64,000 bases of DNA from Cinnamomum chago (Eukaryota > Streptophyta > Magnoliopsida > Laurales > Lauraceae), in the NCBI GenBank assembly GCA_038049695.1, contig CP142451.1:31666001-31730000 (forward strand), in the 5' to 3' direction. Every line of letters begins with the position of its first letter. Within the stretch, counting starts at the first letter, position 1. A program made the translations under genes and the position numbers. Of the stretch, positions 50,382 through 61,946 are shown piece by piece. Under the pieces are notes generated by a model. That model was given only the letters and a program-made list of their open reading frames with translations, was not told the origin of the DNA and did no database searches.

Positions 50382-53300
50382 CTCCCCCGTAAATTGATGC
50401 ATATCAGAAAGCATCAATTTGGATATGAAAAACTGATGTCTGTCACGAGTCATTGCTTTGGTAAAAAAATCTGCAAGCTGGTGAGATGATGAAATATGAG
50501 GAAGTGATAATAGATTGTCTTGTAATTGTTCCCAAATAAAATGACAGTCGGCCTCAATATGTTTCGTCCGCTCGTGAAAAACTGGGTTGAGGACAATACG
50601 AATTGCACTAGTATTATCAGCATATAGCGGAATAGGAGTGAGAACCTTGATGCCAAATTCACACAAGAGTCTTGTAAGCCAGAGTATTTCTGAACAAGCA
50701 GAGGACATCGCTCTATACTCCGCTTCAGTGGGTGATTTGGATACACGATCATGCTTCTTGCATTTCCATGAAATTAGAGAGTTCCCTAAGAACATACACC
50801 ACCCAGTTGTCGACCGACGTGTATCTGGACACCCCGCCCAATCAGCATCAGCACAGGCGGTCAATTGTAGTGGTGATGTGCTTGAGAAAAATAAGCCCCA
50901 TCCTAAAGTGCCACAGAGATATCTGATAATCCAGTAAACAGTAGCAAAATGATGACGCGGGTCAGACATAAACTGACTAACAATGTTGACCGCATATGAT
51001 ATATCGGGTCGAGTTGTAGTCAAATATATGAGACTACCCACTAATTCCCGATATAACGTGGGATTTAAAATTGGATCGCCGTAATCCCTATGATATTTGA
51101 CATTCACTTCCATAGGAGTGTCCACGATTTTAGAATCAGCAAGATGAGCAAGGTCAATTAATTCCTTAGTGTATTTTGTTTGAGTGAGGAAAATCCCACA
51201 CGTGGAACGTGCCACCTCCAACCCAAGAAAATAAGTCATTGGGCCAAGATCTTTCATCTTAAAATGTGACCTAAGACATTGTTGTAACTGTTTAATCCCA
51301 AGAGCATCATCTCCCGAGATAAGAATGTCATCTACATACACCAACATGAGAGTAATGCCAGCCGATGACTGTTTAAAAAATAGAGAATGATCCAAGGAAC
51401 TTTGTTTGAAGCCAGACCTGATGACAGTAGTGCGAAATTTTTCAAACCATGCTCGAGGCGCTTGCTTGAGACCATATCGGGATCTACGTAACCGACATAC
51501 ATGGGAGCTGGGATTATCCAACGTAACCGACATACATGGGAGCTGGGATTATCCAAACCCTCAGGAGGACGCATATAAATGGTTTCTTTTAGATCACCAT
51601 GCAGAAAGGCATTTTTAAAGTCCATTTGAAGAATTGGCCATGACTGAGTAGCTGCAATTGCAATAAGGGTCCTCACAGTTGTCATTTTAGCTACCGGTGC
51701 AAATGTTTCCTCATAATCTAATCCATATTCCTGATTATTCCCCAATGCCACAAGTCTTGCTTTATAGCGATCAAGCGAGCCATCTGATTTGAGCTTCACC
51801 GTATATACCCATTTACAACCAATAGGAGTGATGCCTGGTGGACATGAAACAAGATCCTATGTGTGATTTTTCTGACAATGCTTGCAGCTCTTCGTGGATC
51901 GCATTCTTCCAACAATCATGAAGAATAGCTTGTTTATAAGAATGAGGAATAGACACTAACTGGAGACTAGAGAAAAGAGAAGCATATCTTTCTGGTGAGA
52001 ACCCATATCTTTTTGGTGGGTGAGAGACACGAGTTGAACGACGAAGAGAAGTTGTAGAATCATCATTGACAGGAGCAGGAACAAGAGCCATCTCGATGGA
52101 GCTAGGAATTGGCGCAACTGTATTTGCTCTTCGTTGGTAGACAATGTCCTGTTCAATATTCTCAGGCAATGATGGTGCTAAAATTGGAGGAAATATGGGC
52201 ATAAATGAGATGGAAGAGGAAGAGGAAGAGGTCTGGACTATGGAACGAAAACAAGGTTCATGATCCACAAATACAACATTACGAGATACATAAGTTCTAT
52301 TATTGGTAGTCATAACAAACAAATCCCTTCTGTGTATCTCCATAACCAAGAAAAACACATTTTGCCGTTTGAGAAGATAGTTTTGAACGCTCATGTGGAG
52401 GAAGAAGAACATAACAAGTGCACCCAAAAGTGTGTAGCATGTTGTAATTAGGTTGAGAATTAAATAGACAAAAGTATGGTGATCAATTATTCAAAACAGA
52501 TGTGAATTGTCAATTAATCAAGTACACGGATGTACGAACTGCATCAGCCCAAAAACGTGGTGGAACAAAGGAATCAATTAAAAGTGCTCGAACAGTGGAG
52601 AGAATATGTTGATTTTGGCGTTCAGCAACCCCATTTTGCTGAGGTGTTAGGGGCAAGAACGTTGAGATTCAATCCCCTTTTCTTTTAAATATGATTGAAA
52701 TTGAGCGGATACATATTCTCCCCCGGAATCGGAGCACAATGTTTTGATTCGCGTGGAAAACTTATTTTCAATAAGTGTGTGAAATTCCTTGAATGTGCGT
52801 AAAACTTCAGTACGTGTATTAAAGAAATAGACCCAAGTATAACGACTGAAGTCATCAATGAAGGTAATAAAATACTTATAGTCATGATGAGAAAGTAGCG
52901 GGGCAAGACCCCATACGGACTAAATCAAAACAAGCATGAGAAACAGTATCACTAATGGGAAAAGGCTGAGTTTTGCCTTTAGCCATGCAACAACTCCCAC
53001 AAATAGCATTAGAAGATGAAAAGGAATATTTATTTTCAATCACACCAGAGTTCAACATTGCTAACAATTTATTGAAATGTAAATGGCCTAATTTTCGATG
53101 CCACAAATAAAGAAATTGTTGACTCAAGCATTTTTCGTAGTCCATTTGGCCAAGTCATCAGCTTTATCAGAGGATGGTTTTGCTGTAGTGCCGTCAATAA
53201 AGCCCCAAAGTTCTTTTCCTTGAACAAAATTCCGGAGCTAAAGTTCCAATAGAAAATAATTTTTTCCATCTAATTTGACTGCTAGTAGTTCTGTTTTAGC
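50367..53300 (-). pseudogene. Copia gag-pol remnant: gag start, integrase, reverse transcriptase, RNase H
   Basis: Minus-strand order: a gag start (MAKTELLAVKLDGKNYF, 53300 down); a jump into the gag-pre-integrase zinc region (LWHRKLGHLHFNKLLAML, CGSCCMAKGK, 53145-52920); integrase pieces; the reverse transcriptase start (DGSLDRYKARLVALG and QMDFKNAFLHGDL, 51799-51560); YVDDILISG of the catalytic centre (about 51335); RNase H with CADADWAGCPDTRRSTTG and SPTEAEYRAM; and the end CEKA inside the LTR at 50367. The gag zinc knuckle and protease are missing. Frames change several times, once through the 35-base duplication at 51486-51555. It is not functional. Confidence 0.92.
51486..51555. repeat. 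35-base tandem duplication in the copia reverse transcriptase
   Basis: ACGTAACCGACATACATGGG plus 15 more bases occurs twice in direct succession. Since 35 is not a multiple of three, it splits the reverse-transcriptase frame between the two halves. Confidence 0.95.
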
Positions 53301-53734
53301 CATCTCCATAATTCAATAGAATTTGAGAAAAAAAAAAAAAAAATCAACAACAATCGAGATGGGGCTGCTGACTAACTACAGAAGCCCTATCTAGAAAGGA
53401 ACAAAAAAACAGTCCGATTCCCGGATCGTAAGAGAATGATGAGTGTGATGCCCTACTGCAGAATCTCTCTGTGATTGAAGTCAAAGTAGAAACGATGTGT
53501 GATGAAAAACACTCCCAGAAACAACCAAAACAATCTCTGAATAATAGAAATGCTTTTAAAATAGCATGCAAAGATGCAGACAAACACCACAAGCTCTGAA
53601 TAGTCAGGCGAACTTGTAGCTAAAGTTCACTGACCTGGAATGCAACACCACAGATGATCACCCGATCCAAAAGCCAAGATGGCATATATATAATGCCGAT
53701 GACGGGAAAAAAATACCGCCCTAGGTCGTAGTAT

Positions 53735-53746
53735 GCTCTGATACCA
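53735..53746 (-). promoter_or_regulatory. Primer-binding site of the copia element
   Basis: TGGTATCAGAGC on the minus strand, directly adjoining the 5' LTR at 53747; initiator tRNA-Met type. Confidence 0.93.
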
Positions 53747-53943
53747 TGACATAAACAATAGAAGTGGGAATAATGGTGTAGTTCTCTGCTCTCACCTGAT
53801 CTCCTTTATATACACTGTATTTGGTAACTGCAATCCTCTTATGACCAGATTTGGCCTTATCCTATCCTAGAGTTATATGTATAGTGCCCGAAGGTACATG
53901 TAAATTACAGTAGTGGTCCCCCAATATACTATGCCTTTTCACA
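53747..53943 (-). repeat. 5' LTR of the copia element
   Basis: Starts (minus) TGTGAAAAGGCATAG and ends at the primer site. It is visibly diverged from the other LTR at about ten or more positions and an indel, so this insertion is much older than the gag-only element. Confidence 0.93.
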
Positions 53944-53948
53944 CCCCT

Positions 53949-56900
53949 CAGTTTCAAAATAGGGATTGGCTTCTCCCATCTCGTGTGTCGCAACCAGAGA
54001 TTCGGCCCAGTCACGACCGGATCTTGACTAGATCTGAGATCTTTAATCTTGTCAGGGGTTGGTTCTCGGGGAGGATGAGAGGAATATTGGCTGGAGAATG
54101 AAAGATTTGAATTTTTAAATTTTATGCCTTATCTTTGCGCCCTACAGGACTTTTACGAGGGATCTTTCACTAATTTATTCAAGGGATAAATTTTTAAGAT
54201 TACGAATTGTGATTATTGTTTACTCCTTTAAGAGTCATCATGGCAAAAAAGAAGTAAAAAAAAACTAAATTCCGAAAAGGATTTCATTAATGTCATAATC
54301 CTGGTTAAAGGGGCACTATAGGTCCATCATTAATGCCAAGTGCCTACAAACATCTTTGGAAAGGAACCCAAATATATCAGTCTAATTCCAAGTCAGACGA
54401 AGAGAATATGACTATGCAGATCAAACGAAGTCGCTAGTGTATATCCTTGCTGAACCCATTTAGGGCCGGCATATAATAACAACTAACAGGTTTGATAACC
54501 CAATTATTGAAATATCTTTTAAACAAAAAGTAAAGCCATCATCAACTTTAGCTAATTGTCAAATGGGTAGACGTTGTCATGAATGTGTCGGGCATTCTTA
54601 GATACGAAGTAGTCTAAAAATGTAATTAATGAAAATAAGAGGAACTCAGCACCACATGTGTGCGCTAGTTGTCAAATGGATAGAAGTTGTCTTTAGCGTT
54701 TTTCTTTCCATAATGATTTGGCAAAACAAATAGTCAAAATCCATTCTGGTCTTTGGGGCCCAGCCCCGGTCACATCTTAACTAATTTCATCAGCTGGTTG
54801 CATTCATCACTAAATTTCAATATTTATCTCCTCTGTATGAGAGAAACACTCAGAGGAAAAACATTTGATACAATTCTCATTCAAATCCACTTAAAGAAAC
54901 TGCTACCATCTTTGGACAGTTGCAGCTGTGATTTGATCCTTTGATTATGCCGACATAAGTAGGTGTGATACGATGATCCTCTGACAGGTGTTGCAATTGG
55001 AGTACCCGGATGTCTTTATTTCTAAGTCAGAGACACAACTTAACTCAGAATGCATTATTATAAAAGTAGAGAGAGCCTTCACATTTAACCCAGTCTCTAG
55101 ACAGCCTCTTGGCGATGTGGAACTTCACAGGTGTAGCTATCATTTAGTAGTTGTTATCTTTCATTTAATTTTCTGCAATCTGTGGATAATTGTAGATGTG
55201 TTCTGGCCCTTTGACTGTGTTTCTAATTTTAGCATGATGAGCTAGCCTTGATGTGGTGGAAAATCGGTTATCATCCCCATGGACAAGGGAGATTTTAAAA
55301 ATCAGTCCTACCAAATTATCCTAACCATTAATTTAACAACTTTAAACTTTAATGGCATCTTAATTGTGGACTTTTTTAGATTTAATCCAACGATGATTGA
55401 AGGTAGGTTAAATGAGAGTAAAATTGGCGCTATCCAAGATCATGGGATGAAAGAGTATCAAAGGGGCCGTATTGATGAAAGGTGGGCCCAAGTGGGTCCC
55501 AAAGTATTGGACTGCCCTTGCAATTGCGTGTAGGACTGTAGGAGAACATTTTCCCTCACCTTGGATCTCAAAACAAATATTACAATAAAGACTAGTAAAC
55601 TTAGAGGCTATTAAATCAAGGTTTAACACAATCTAATTGTGCTAACTTTAGTTTGATGCGTATCCATGATGAAACAATTACATTTGCCCCAACGTACTCC
55701 CACCCCACAAGCTATGAGGCATATAAACAATTAATTTGTAGTACGCAACTCGCTTTGTAGGTGCCATTTTTAACTTTCGTTCCCATTGTTGTTTAAGACA
55801 AGTAATATCCCTTTGCACACCAAAAACAAAACAAGACACGACAGGAATCCCTTTCTTGTAAGTTTCTTTCCAACTGTGAATCAATTTCCGGTATCACTTT
55901 TTGTAAGTTTCTTCTTGGCTTCTCTCTCTCTCTCTCTCTCCCTCCCTCTCTCCCCTTGTCGCCCTATGGAGGTTGTCAACTTGTCATATGCCTCCTACTT
56001 ATCAAAGCAATTTTTTTTGTACAAGGTTCCCCGCTCGCTTGTTGTTAATATATTTGATCTTATCTTCTTAAAAGGAAAGTAATTTCCTACATCATTACAA
56101 ATATCCAAAACGTTTGACACATTTATTTGAGGCGTGTTTGTTTAGAAGAATTGTGAGAATTCTTGTTTGGGAGGATTTTAAAATTTTCAAATGCTAGGAG
56201 ATCGGTCCTCAAGAGGAAAAATATAATCGTATTTTAGGCCAGCTACTTAAATGAGGGTATTGGATCCAGCAAAAGTTGGATCCCCAATCCAATGGCAGTG
56301 AAATGCCAGTAAATTATTGAACCCAACAGCCAGAACCTTAATTATCTGCTGTATTTATAATAACTATTCATCATTGACTTTTGCCATCACGACCTTAATC
56401 ATGTGATTTACAGAGATCATCTAACATTGGGTAATTGGACCAAAGCAGGCAAGCACACCAGAAGAAGAGAGTCCTGCCCAACAGACATGCCAATTTCTTA
56501 CCAACCTACAACCCGACCCAAACTCAACCAGTTAAAAAAGGGTTTAAGTTAAGATTTTTGACCCAATTAAGAAATGGATTTGATTAGGTTCAAGCCATTC
56601 TTACTTTTCAACCTTGCAATCTAATGGAACCAAATCCAATCCTACTTCTCAAAACTTGTCTTGTAAATAAGTGTTCATGTTGACATTTTTGGCCATGAAT
56701 AGATTCGGTTTCATTTAAGCCTATACATGTTTCATAGCACACAAACTTACCAAAATCCAAGCCATTGACACCTCTAGCCCGCACACTTAAAAAGTATAGG
56801 TAACATTATGGAAATTTCAAAGTGATATCGCACAGTAGAAAACTGTGATACTATCATAACTAAACATGAAAGCAAATAGCAAAAGTGGAAACAGCTCCGT

Positions 56901-57116
56901 GAAAAAGAAGCGTCCGTGAAAAAGAAGCATTTCATCTCACATGGCCGCTCAAGATTCAATCTCTGGGTATGCAATTATCCCTATATATACTATACCGCCG
57001 ACCCATTTAGCAATGAAATTGAAAATAATAATTACTAAGAATCTAGAAGAATAATCTTTAGGGCCCATTCGTGTACATGAAATTTGATTTTTAGGAATTC
57101 AATGTATGGATTTCAA
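53949..57116. other. Intergenic DNA
   Basis: No gene firmly recognised. 54979-55132 is open, preceded by CTGACAG and followed by GTGTAGC, and reads LQLEYPDVFISKSETQL, so it may be an orphan exon of an unknown gene. A TC run lies at 55920-55942. Confidence 0.4.
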
Positions 57117-57124
57117 CATAGGAT

Positions 57125-57577
57125 TAGGAGTGCTCATGGCCCCGCCCCGGCCCCGGCTTTGGCTAGGCTTGGGCCTTTGTTTTAGTACTCAGGCCGGGTT
57201 GGACATCTTATTCGGCATGTTTAATAGATGGGCTAGGCTTGGACTCAGTTGTAGCCCAAAGCTGGCCCAATCGAAAATCGAAAAATAATAATAGGAAAAT
57301 GTAAAGCAAAGGATTCAAACACAAACAGTGATACTCGCAGAAAGTGTCGAAACAACCAATTAAGGTACACGCAAGATCATATAACTAAACTCTTTCTAAA
57401 TTATATATCAGTCTTCGGCTGGGCTCAGGCTTACATGATTCCAGGCAGGACGAGCTTGGGCCAGCTCCTTATAGCCTGATGTGGGCCTGGGCCAGCCAAC
57501 TTGGACATACTGTTTAGAACCCAGTCCGGGCCTAGATATTTCTTAGCCTGACTCAACCCGGCCCACGAACACCCATA
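57125..57577. mobile_element. hAT-type MITE with 8-base target duplication
   Basis: It starts TAGGAGTGCTCATGGCCC and ends GGGCC-type inverse (GGCCCACGAACACCCATA). CATAGGAT flanks both sides (57117-57124 and 57578-57585), the 8-base duplication expected for hAT. It is GC-rich near the ends with repeated GGCC and GGGCTAGGC, and non-coding. Confidence 0.85.
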
Positions 57578-57720
57578 CATAGGATTATTAAAGTCGTGAC
57601 GTGTGAGTGTGACAGATGTGCGGTGGACTTGAAGAGGAACCATGACTGTCCTGGACTCTAAATTACTAAGTTGATGGTGGGATATTCACTTTCCACCCAA
57701 TGAAATAATATTCGGTAGAT

Positions 57721-58215
57721 TAAGGGCATGTTTGTGTAGCACTTTTCTGCAATTCGCAAAAAATAAAATTTTCATGCGTTTAGTGTAGAACAATTTCACG
57801 AAAACACTTTCTTGCCTTGTCAACATTTTCCTTGCTAATGCTAAAAATGGGTTTCCTATGGGGGGTATGGGAATTCCATTTTCTCAGAAAACTTCTACGT
57901 CCTATATGATCTCATTTCCTCACTCTTTTCCATCTCAACCCAAAACATCACCGTTGCATTATGATTTTGTTTTCTTTAATTAGTTGGATATATGTATGAT
58001 GATTATTTATGTGATGGCTCATCTGATTTTCAATAGAGAATCCACAGCCGTACAAACAACATTAGCACCAATTCGGTGAGGAAAAAAATTCGCACCAAAC
58101 ATGAATTTCTAAATTCCATTGAAATCCCTTTCCAAGGTTTCCATTTCTATGGAATTTGTAGATGTGGCAATTTCCTTTTTCCGCGGAAAGGGTGTGTACA
58201 CAAACGTGCCCTTAA
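57721..58215. mobile_element. GGGCATG-type MITE, copy A
   Basis: Ends TAAGGGCATGTTTGTGTA and TACACAAACGTGCCCTTAA are inverse. A TAGAT direct repeat lies outside both ends (57716-57720 and 58216-58220), although its exact phase against the terminal repeat is unclear. The interior shares phrases with 59207-59740 (CCAAACATGAATTTCTAAATTC). The superfamily is uncertain; the ends resemble Harbinger-type MITEs. Confidence 0.7.
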
Positions 58216-58269
58216 TAGATTTTCACCACTGTTTGTTCAACTTTAACCACTTTAAAAATTACAAATTTC

Positions 58270-59966
58270 TAAGGGCATGATTGTGTACAAGGCTTTTCCA
58301 TGGAATGCGGAAACTGCCACGCCAGCAAAATCCATGGTAATTGAATGCCATTTAAAAGGTCTTCCATAGAAATTGAAAATCTATGTTTGGTGCGAAATAT
58401 TTTTCTTTGCGGAAATGATAATTTTCATATTTGGTGCGGCGATTTTCCACTGAGAAAAATTTTACCAATCCAAGAACAAGTTTTTTCTCAACAGTACTCT
58501 TGCTCTCTGCCACAACCTATCATAGGGGAACATAAACAAAATTACATGAATGCATTGAGGACAAAACAAAGAATTAATAGCTACAAGTAACCAGTTCCAT
58601 GAAGATGAACAGAGCATTCAAGAAGCACCATAAAATCACCTAAAAAAGGCCTTTGTATTGATTGAAAATGACAATTTCGGGTGGCCGTTTATCCACTAGA
58701 ATAATCAAACTTTAGACACAAAATGGAGTTATACATTAGAAGAATCAAATTTTATACAGTAGCTCAAGCCATGAAAGTAGTATCAAAACAAGGCTTACAG
58801 CTACAATCACACCTGTCCATCATGTTCCCACCTCAAAGTCTCATACACATCATCTTCTCTGGTGTCTACATGAGTTCCCAAATGTCCAAACAGAGAAGGA
58901 CCTCAGAGATGGTTGGTCGGACCTCAGAGAGAGGGGCCAGACCTGAAACAAAAGAGGGATATGGTCTTTTGTTGAGACTGAGAGAAAAGCTTTGAAGGAG
59001 AGTAATGTAGAGGTTTCTGTGAAACCGGAGAGAGGGTTTTCACGAAGACAACTTATTTAAAAAAAAAAAGAAATCTTATTGTTTCTCTGGGAAGAAGAAG
59101 AGTAAAGGTTTTCCACACCGATCATGTTTGTCGCCAAGGAGATCTGGTTTTAGTTGGTCAGATTCAAGAGAGGAGAAGAGGAAGGGGGGTCCCAGGTCTG
59201 AGTGCCGGGGCATGTTTGTGTAACACTTTTCTACGGAAAAGTTGACTGTTTTCCGTGGAAAATTCATTTTTCCAACGTTTGGTAACGAACAATTCTGCAG
59301 AAATACTTTTCTGCCTTACCAGAATTTTCCTTGATAATGGTGGAAATGGGTATCCCATGGGGGTATGGGAAATATATTTCCTTTAAAAACTTTTCATTGT
59401 TTTCCTCACTCTTGTCCATTTCAATCCAAAAACCCTATCACTCTTTTATTTTTTATTTATTTATTTAAATTATTATTTAATATTAAATAAATAATATACA
59501 TGTTGTGTTATTTTTCTTAAAAAAATTATATCACCAAAATAAGAAATTTTGATTTTCTATATGGAATCCACAACCACACCAAACAACATCTATACAAATT
59601 CAATGAGGAAACTCTTTTTGCACCAAACATGAATTTCTAAATTCTGCGGAAATCCTTTTTTGAGGTTTTCATTTCTATGGAATTTGCTGACATGGCAATT
59701 TCCTCATTCCGCAGAAAGGGTGTGTACACAAACGTGCCCCTAGGGTTTCACACGGGTTGGAACATCGGGCATCTTGGTTCAGAAAAGTGCAGAAATGAAA
59801 TCCAATGGCCTCCCATGGGAATTGGAATTCCAAACTTCTCATGGAAAAGTCTGACGTGACGGAAATGGATTTCCGTAGACTTTTGCTACACCAAACGCAC
59901 AAAAAACCCCATTTCTACATAAAACCAATGCATTTTATGTGGAAATGGATTATACAAACATGCCTT
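58270..59966. mobile_element. Larger element of the GGGCATG type with a nested MITE
   Basis: TAAGGGCATGATTGTGTAC at 58270 and TATACAAACATGCCTTA at 59950-59966 form diverged inverse ends. Inside each there is TTTCCATGG and CCATGGGAATTGG-type sequence. MITE copy B (59207-59740) lies within it. The target duplication is not clear and the pairing is inferred. Confidence 0.45.
59207..59740. mobile_element. GGGCATG-type MITE, copy B
   Basis: Ends GGGGCATGTTTGTGTA and TACACAAACGTGCCCC are inverse with one mismatch. The interior aligns in pieces to copy A. No convincing target duplication. Confidence 0.7.
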
Positions 59967-60011
59967 AAAAAATTTATTCACGAAAACAAAAGTACTTTAA
60001 CCATATTTATA

Positions 60012-60017
60012 TTTATT
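60012..60017 (-). terminator. Possible polyadenylation signal of the UGT gene
   Basis: AATAAA on the minus strand, about 180 bases after the UGT stop codon, within an A/T-rich stretch. It is plausible by position only. Confidence 0.35.
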
Positions 60018-60198
60018 TACTCTGTATTGATTTACTAATTTTAATTATTTAAAATTCAGTTCATTTTGTGCACGTTATCAATACACTCTCCCAGAACGCC
60101 CGGCATTTAAAAATATCACAGTAACTTGCACTCCACGCAGAATGACTTCACCAAAAACAGAATCTGTCACAATAGGCCAAAGAAAGGTGAAAAAAAAG

Positions 60199-61876
60199 TC
60201 AAAAAAAGCCACCATCTTTGACCTTGTCAACAAATGCCTTGACATTTCTATCAGAAGAACCACCTTCTCCAGCAGCCTCCCTCGCCGTATCCCTCCATTT
60301 GTCTGCGTTCTTCCTCATCTCCTCCCCACTCTCTCCTTCCATCACCTCTTCCAAGCACCTCTTGAGCTCCCCACCTTTAACCACCCCATCCTCATCCACA
60401 ACCAGTCTCACACCCGTCTTCCAAACCTCCTCAACCAGCTTCGCATTTATCTGCTGGTCCGACCACTGTGGAAAACACACCATCGGAACTCCCACAGCCA
60501 AACTCTCCGTCGTCGAATTCCACCCACAGTGGCTCACAAAACAACCCACAGAAGGATGAGACAAAACCTCCACCTGAGAACACCAAGACACCACCAACCC
60601 TCTTTTAGAAGCACTTATTCGAGCTCGAATCTCTTCTCCCCCTTCGGTTTGTGCTTCTCTAACCACCCACAAAAACATCCGTCCGCTCTCGAACAATCCA
60701 TTTGCTATCTCCTGTTAGATAGTATCTTAGAATAGTTAGGATTAGCAAAAGACTAAGGCGTTTGTTTTTAGGGAATTTGACATTTCAATGCCCTTAAACA
60801 CTTGATTAGGTACCACCACTTTTTTTTTTTTTTTTTTACTTTTTTAACTCGATCCCTTAAAGCATGATATTATGGAATCCAAATGTTAAAAAGCTGAAAA
60901 GCTACCTCATACAGTGATATCATGGGTTTTTTAAATTCATGTTAAAATGGGATCCACTGAAAAAAAAAGTTCAAAAAAAAAAAAAAAGTATATCCGGTGC
61001 CATTTTTACTTATACTTAATTAAAAGTTGATACCTCCATCTGCTGCTTTGACAGTGCAGACAGTGTACCGAAAGAGACATAAACCACAGTAGACTTTTGC
61101 TTCAACTCCAGCCATTCAATATAGTCGCTGGAAGTCTTGACGCGGCTTTTGCTGCCTAGAAAGGCCGAGGGAATCAACGGCCCGACTCCAGCCATCTGAA
61201 CCGAATGGACGGCTCTCAGCGCGGGTTCTTCCAAGGCGTCGAAGGTGTTCACAAGCACATGAGGCTTCTCTTCTTTGTCAAGTGCCTGAAACAGCTGTTT
61301 GATTGAAGAAAGAATGAAAGGGTAGGAATCCGAAGGGAAGATAAAAGAAGGAAGCTCTCTGTGGGTGAGTGGTGGCAGGCCCGGTAGTTTTATGGAAGAA
61401 GATGGGTCTTTGTTCAAGCTACTGATGATGGCATCAGAGCCATGGAAGTAGTGGTGGTAGATGACGAACACAGCTGCGGGCTGTATCCAGAGGTGACAAC
61501 AGGGGATGCCCAAGTCACGTGCTACGTCAGCTGCCCAGGGGAGGAGGAGGGTGTAGATAACGCAAGTTACTGGGCGTCCCTCGTGCGAGAAGCTGCGGAC
61601 GAGGTCGGAGAAGGCGACTGGGCCTGCTTGGTTGAAATCCGCTATGTATTTTGGGCCCTCCTTGTCGAAGTCAAAGCCGTCGTCGTAGCCGTCGGAGAAA
61701 GGGGCGTAGGATAGGGGGTCGTCGGGGGTAGGGGGTTCTAGCATTCGCCGGTGGGCGTAGATGGTGGAGGAGAATGTGACCAGGTGGCCGGTGCCGGCCA
61801 GGCATCTGGCGAAGTGGACTGCTGGGTTGATGTGGCCTTGGACCGGGTAGGTTAGGACTAGGAAGTGTGGAGCCAT
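60199..61876 (-). CDS. UDP-glycosyltransferase, UGT75-like, two exons, intact
   Basis: Exon 1 is 61876-61034 (281 codons) and exon 2 is 60711-60199 (170 codons plus stop), giving 451 residues, normal for the family. The 322-base intron (GTATCA to AACAG, 60712-61033) falls between two Glu codons in SKQQME/EIANGL. The N-terminal acceptor domain starts MAPHFLVLTYPVQGHINPA with the catalytic His at 15. The PSPG box in exon 2 runs from WCSQVEVLSHP through SHCGWNSTTESL to WSDQQINAK; its terminal Gln fits UDP-glucose use. VIYTLLLPWAADVAR has Thr where many plant UGTs have the catalytic Asp. Substrates of UGT75 enzymes include flavonoids, crocetin and hormones, so the acceptor cannot be named here. 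It acts in the cytosol. No frame defects. Confidence 0.93.
60712..61033 (-). other. Intron of the UGT gene
   Basis: GT-AG intron with long T and A runs (60820-60845 and 60960-60990) that make it the most length-variable part of the gene. Confidence 0.85.
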
Positions 61877-61929
61877 TTTGGTACGAGGTGGGCTCGGTCC
61901 TTCCTTATGGGTAGCTATTGAGTGCCCTA

Positions 61930-61946
61930 CTCATATATATAGAGAT
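61930..61946 (-). promoter_or_regulatory. TATA box of the UGT gene
   Basis: On the minus strand CTATATATATGAGTAGG lies about 60 bases upstream of the start codon, so the leader would be about 30 bases. No insertion separates it from the gene. Confidence 0.65.

Larger units (their letters stand above)
50168..53943 (-). mobile_element. Ty1/copia element with short LTRs, complete borders, broken coding region
   Basis: LTRs lie at 50168-50381 (214 bases) and 53747-53943 (197 bases), both TGACATAAAC to TTTTCACA on the + strand. The 5-base duplication is CCCCT (50163-50167 and 53944-53948). The initiator-Met primer site (GCTCTGATACCA on +) is at 53735-53746 and the purine tract ACGGGGGAG (minus) is at 50382-50390. 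At 3.8 kb it is shorter than usual because gag is joined almost directly to the integrase region. Confidence 0.93.

Noticed and set aside
60142..60735. 197-residue + strand frame and 61442-61714 + strand frame
   Set aside because: They are antisense shadows of the two UGT exons, which have clear family motifs on the minus strand.
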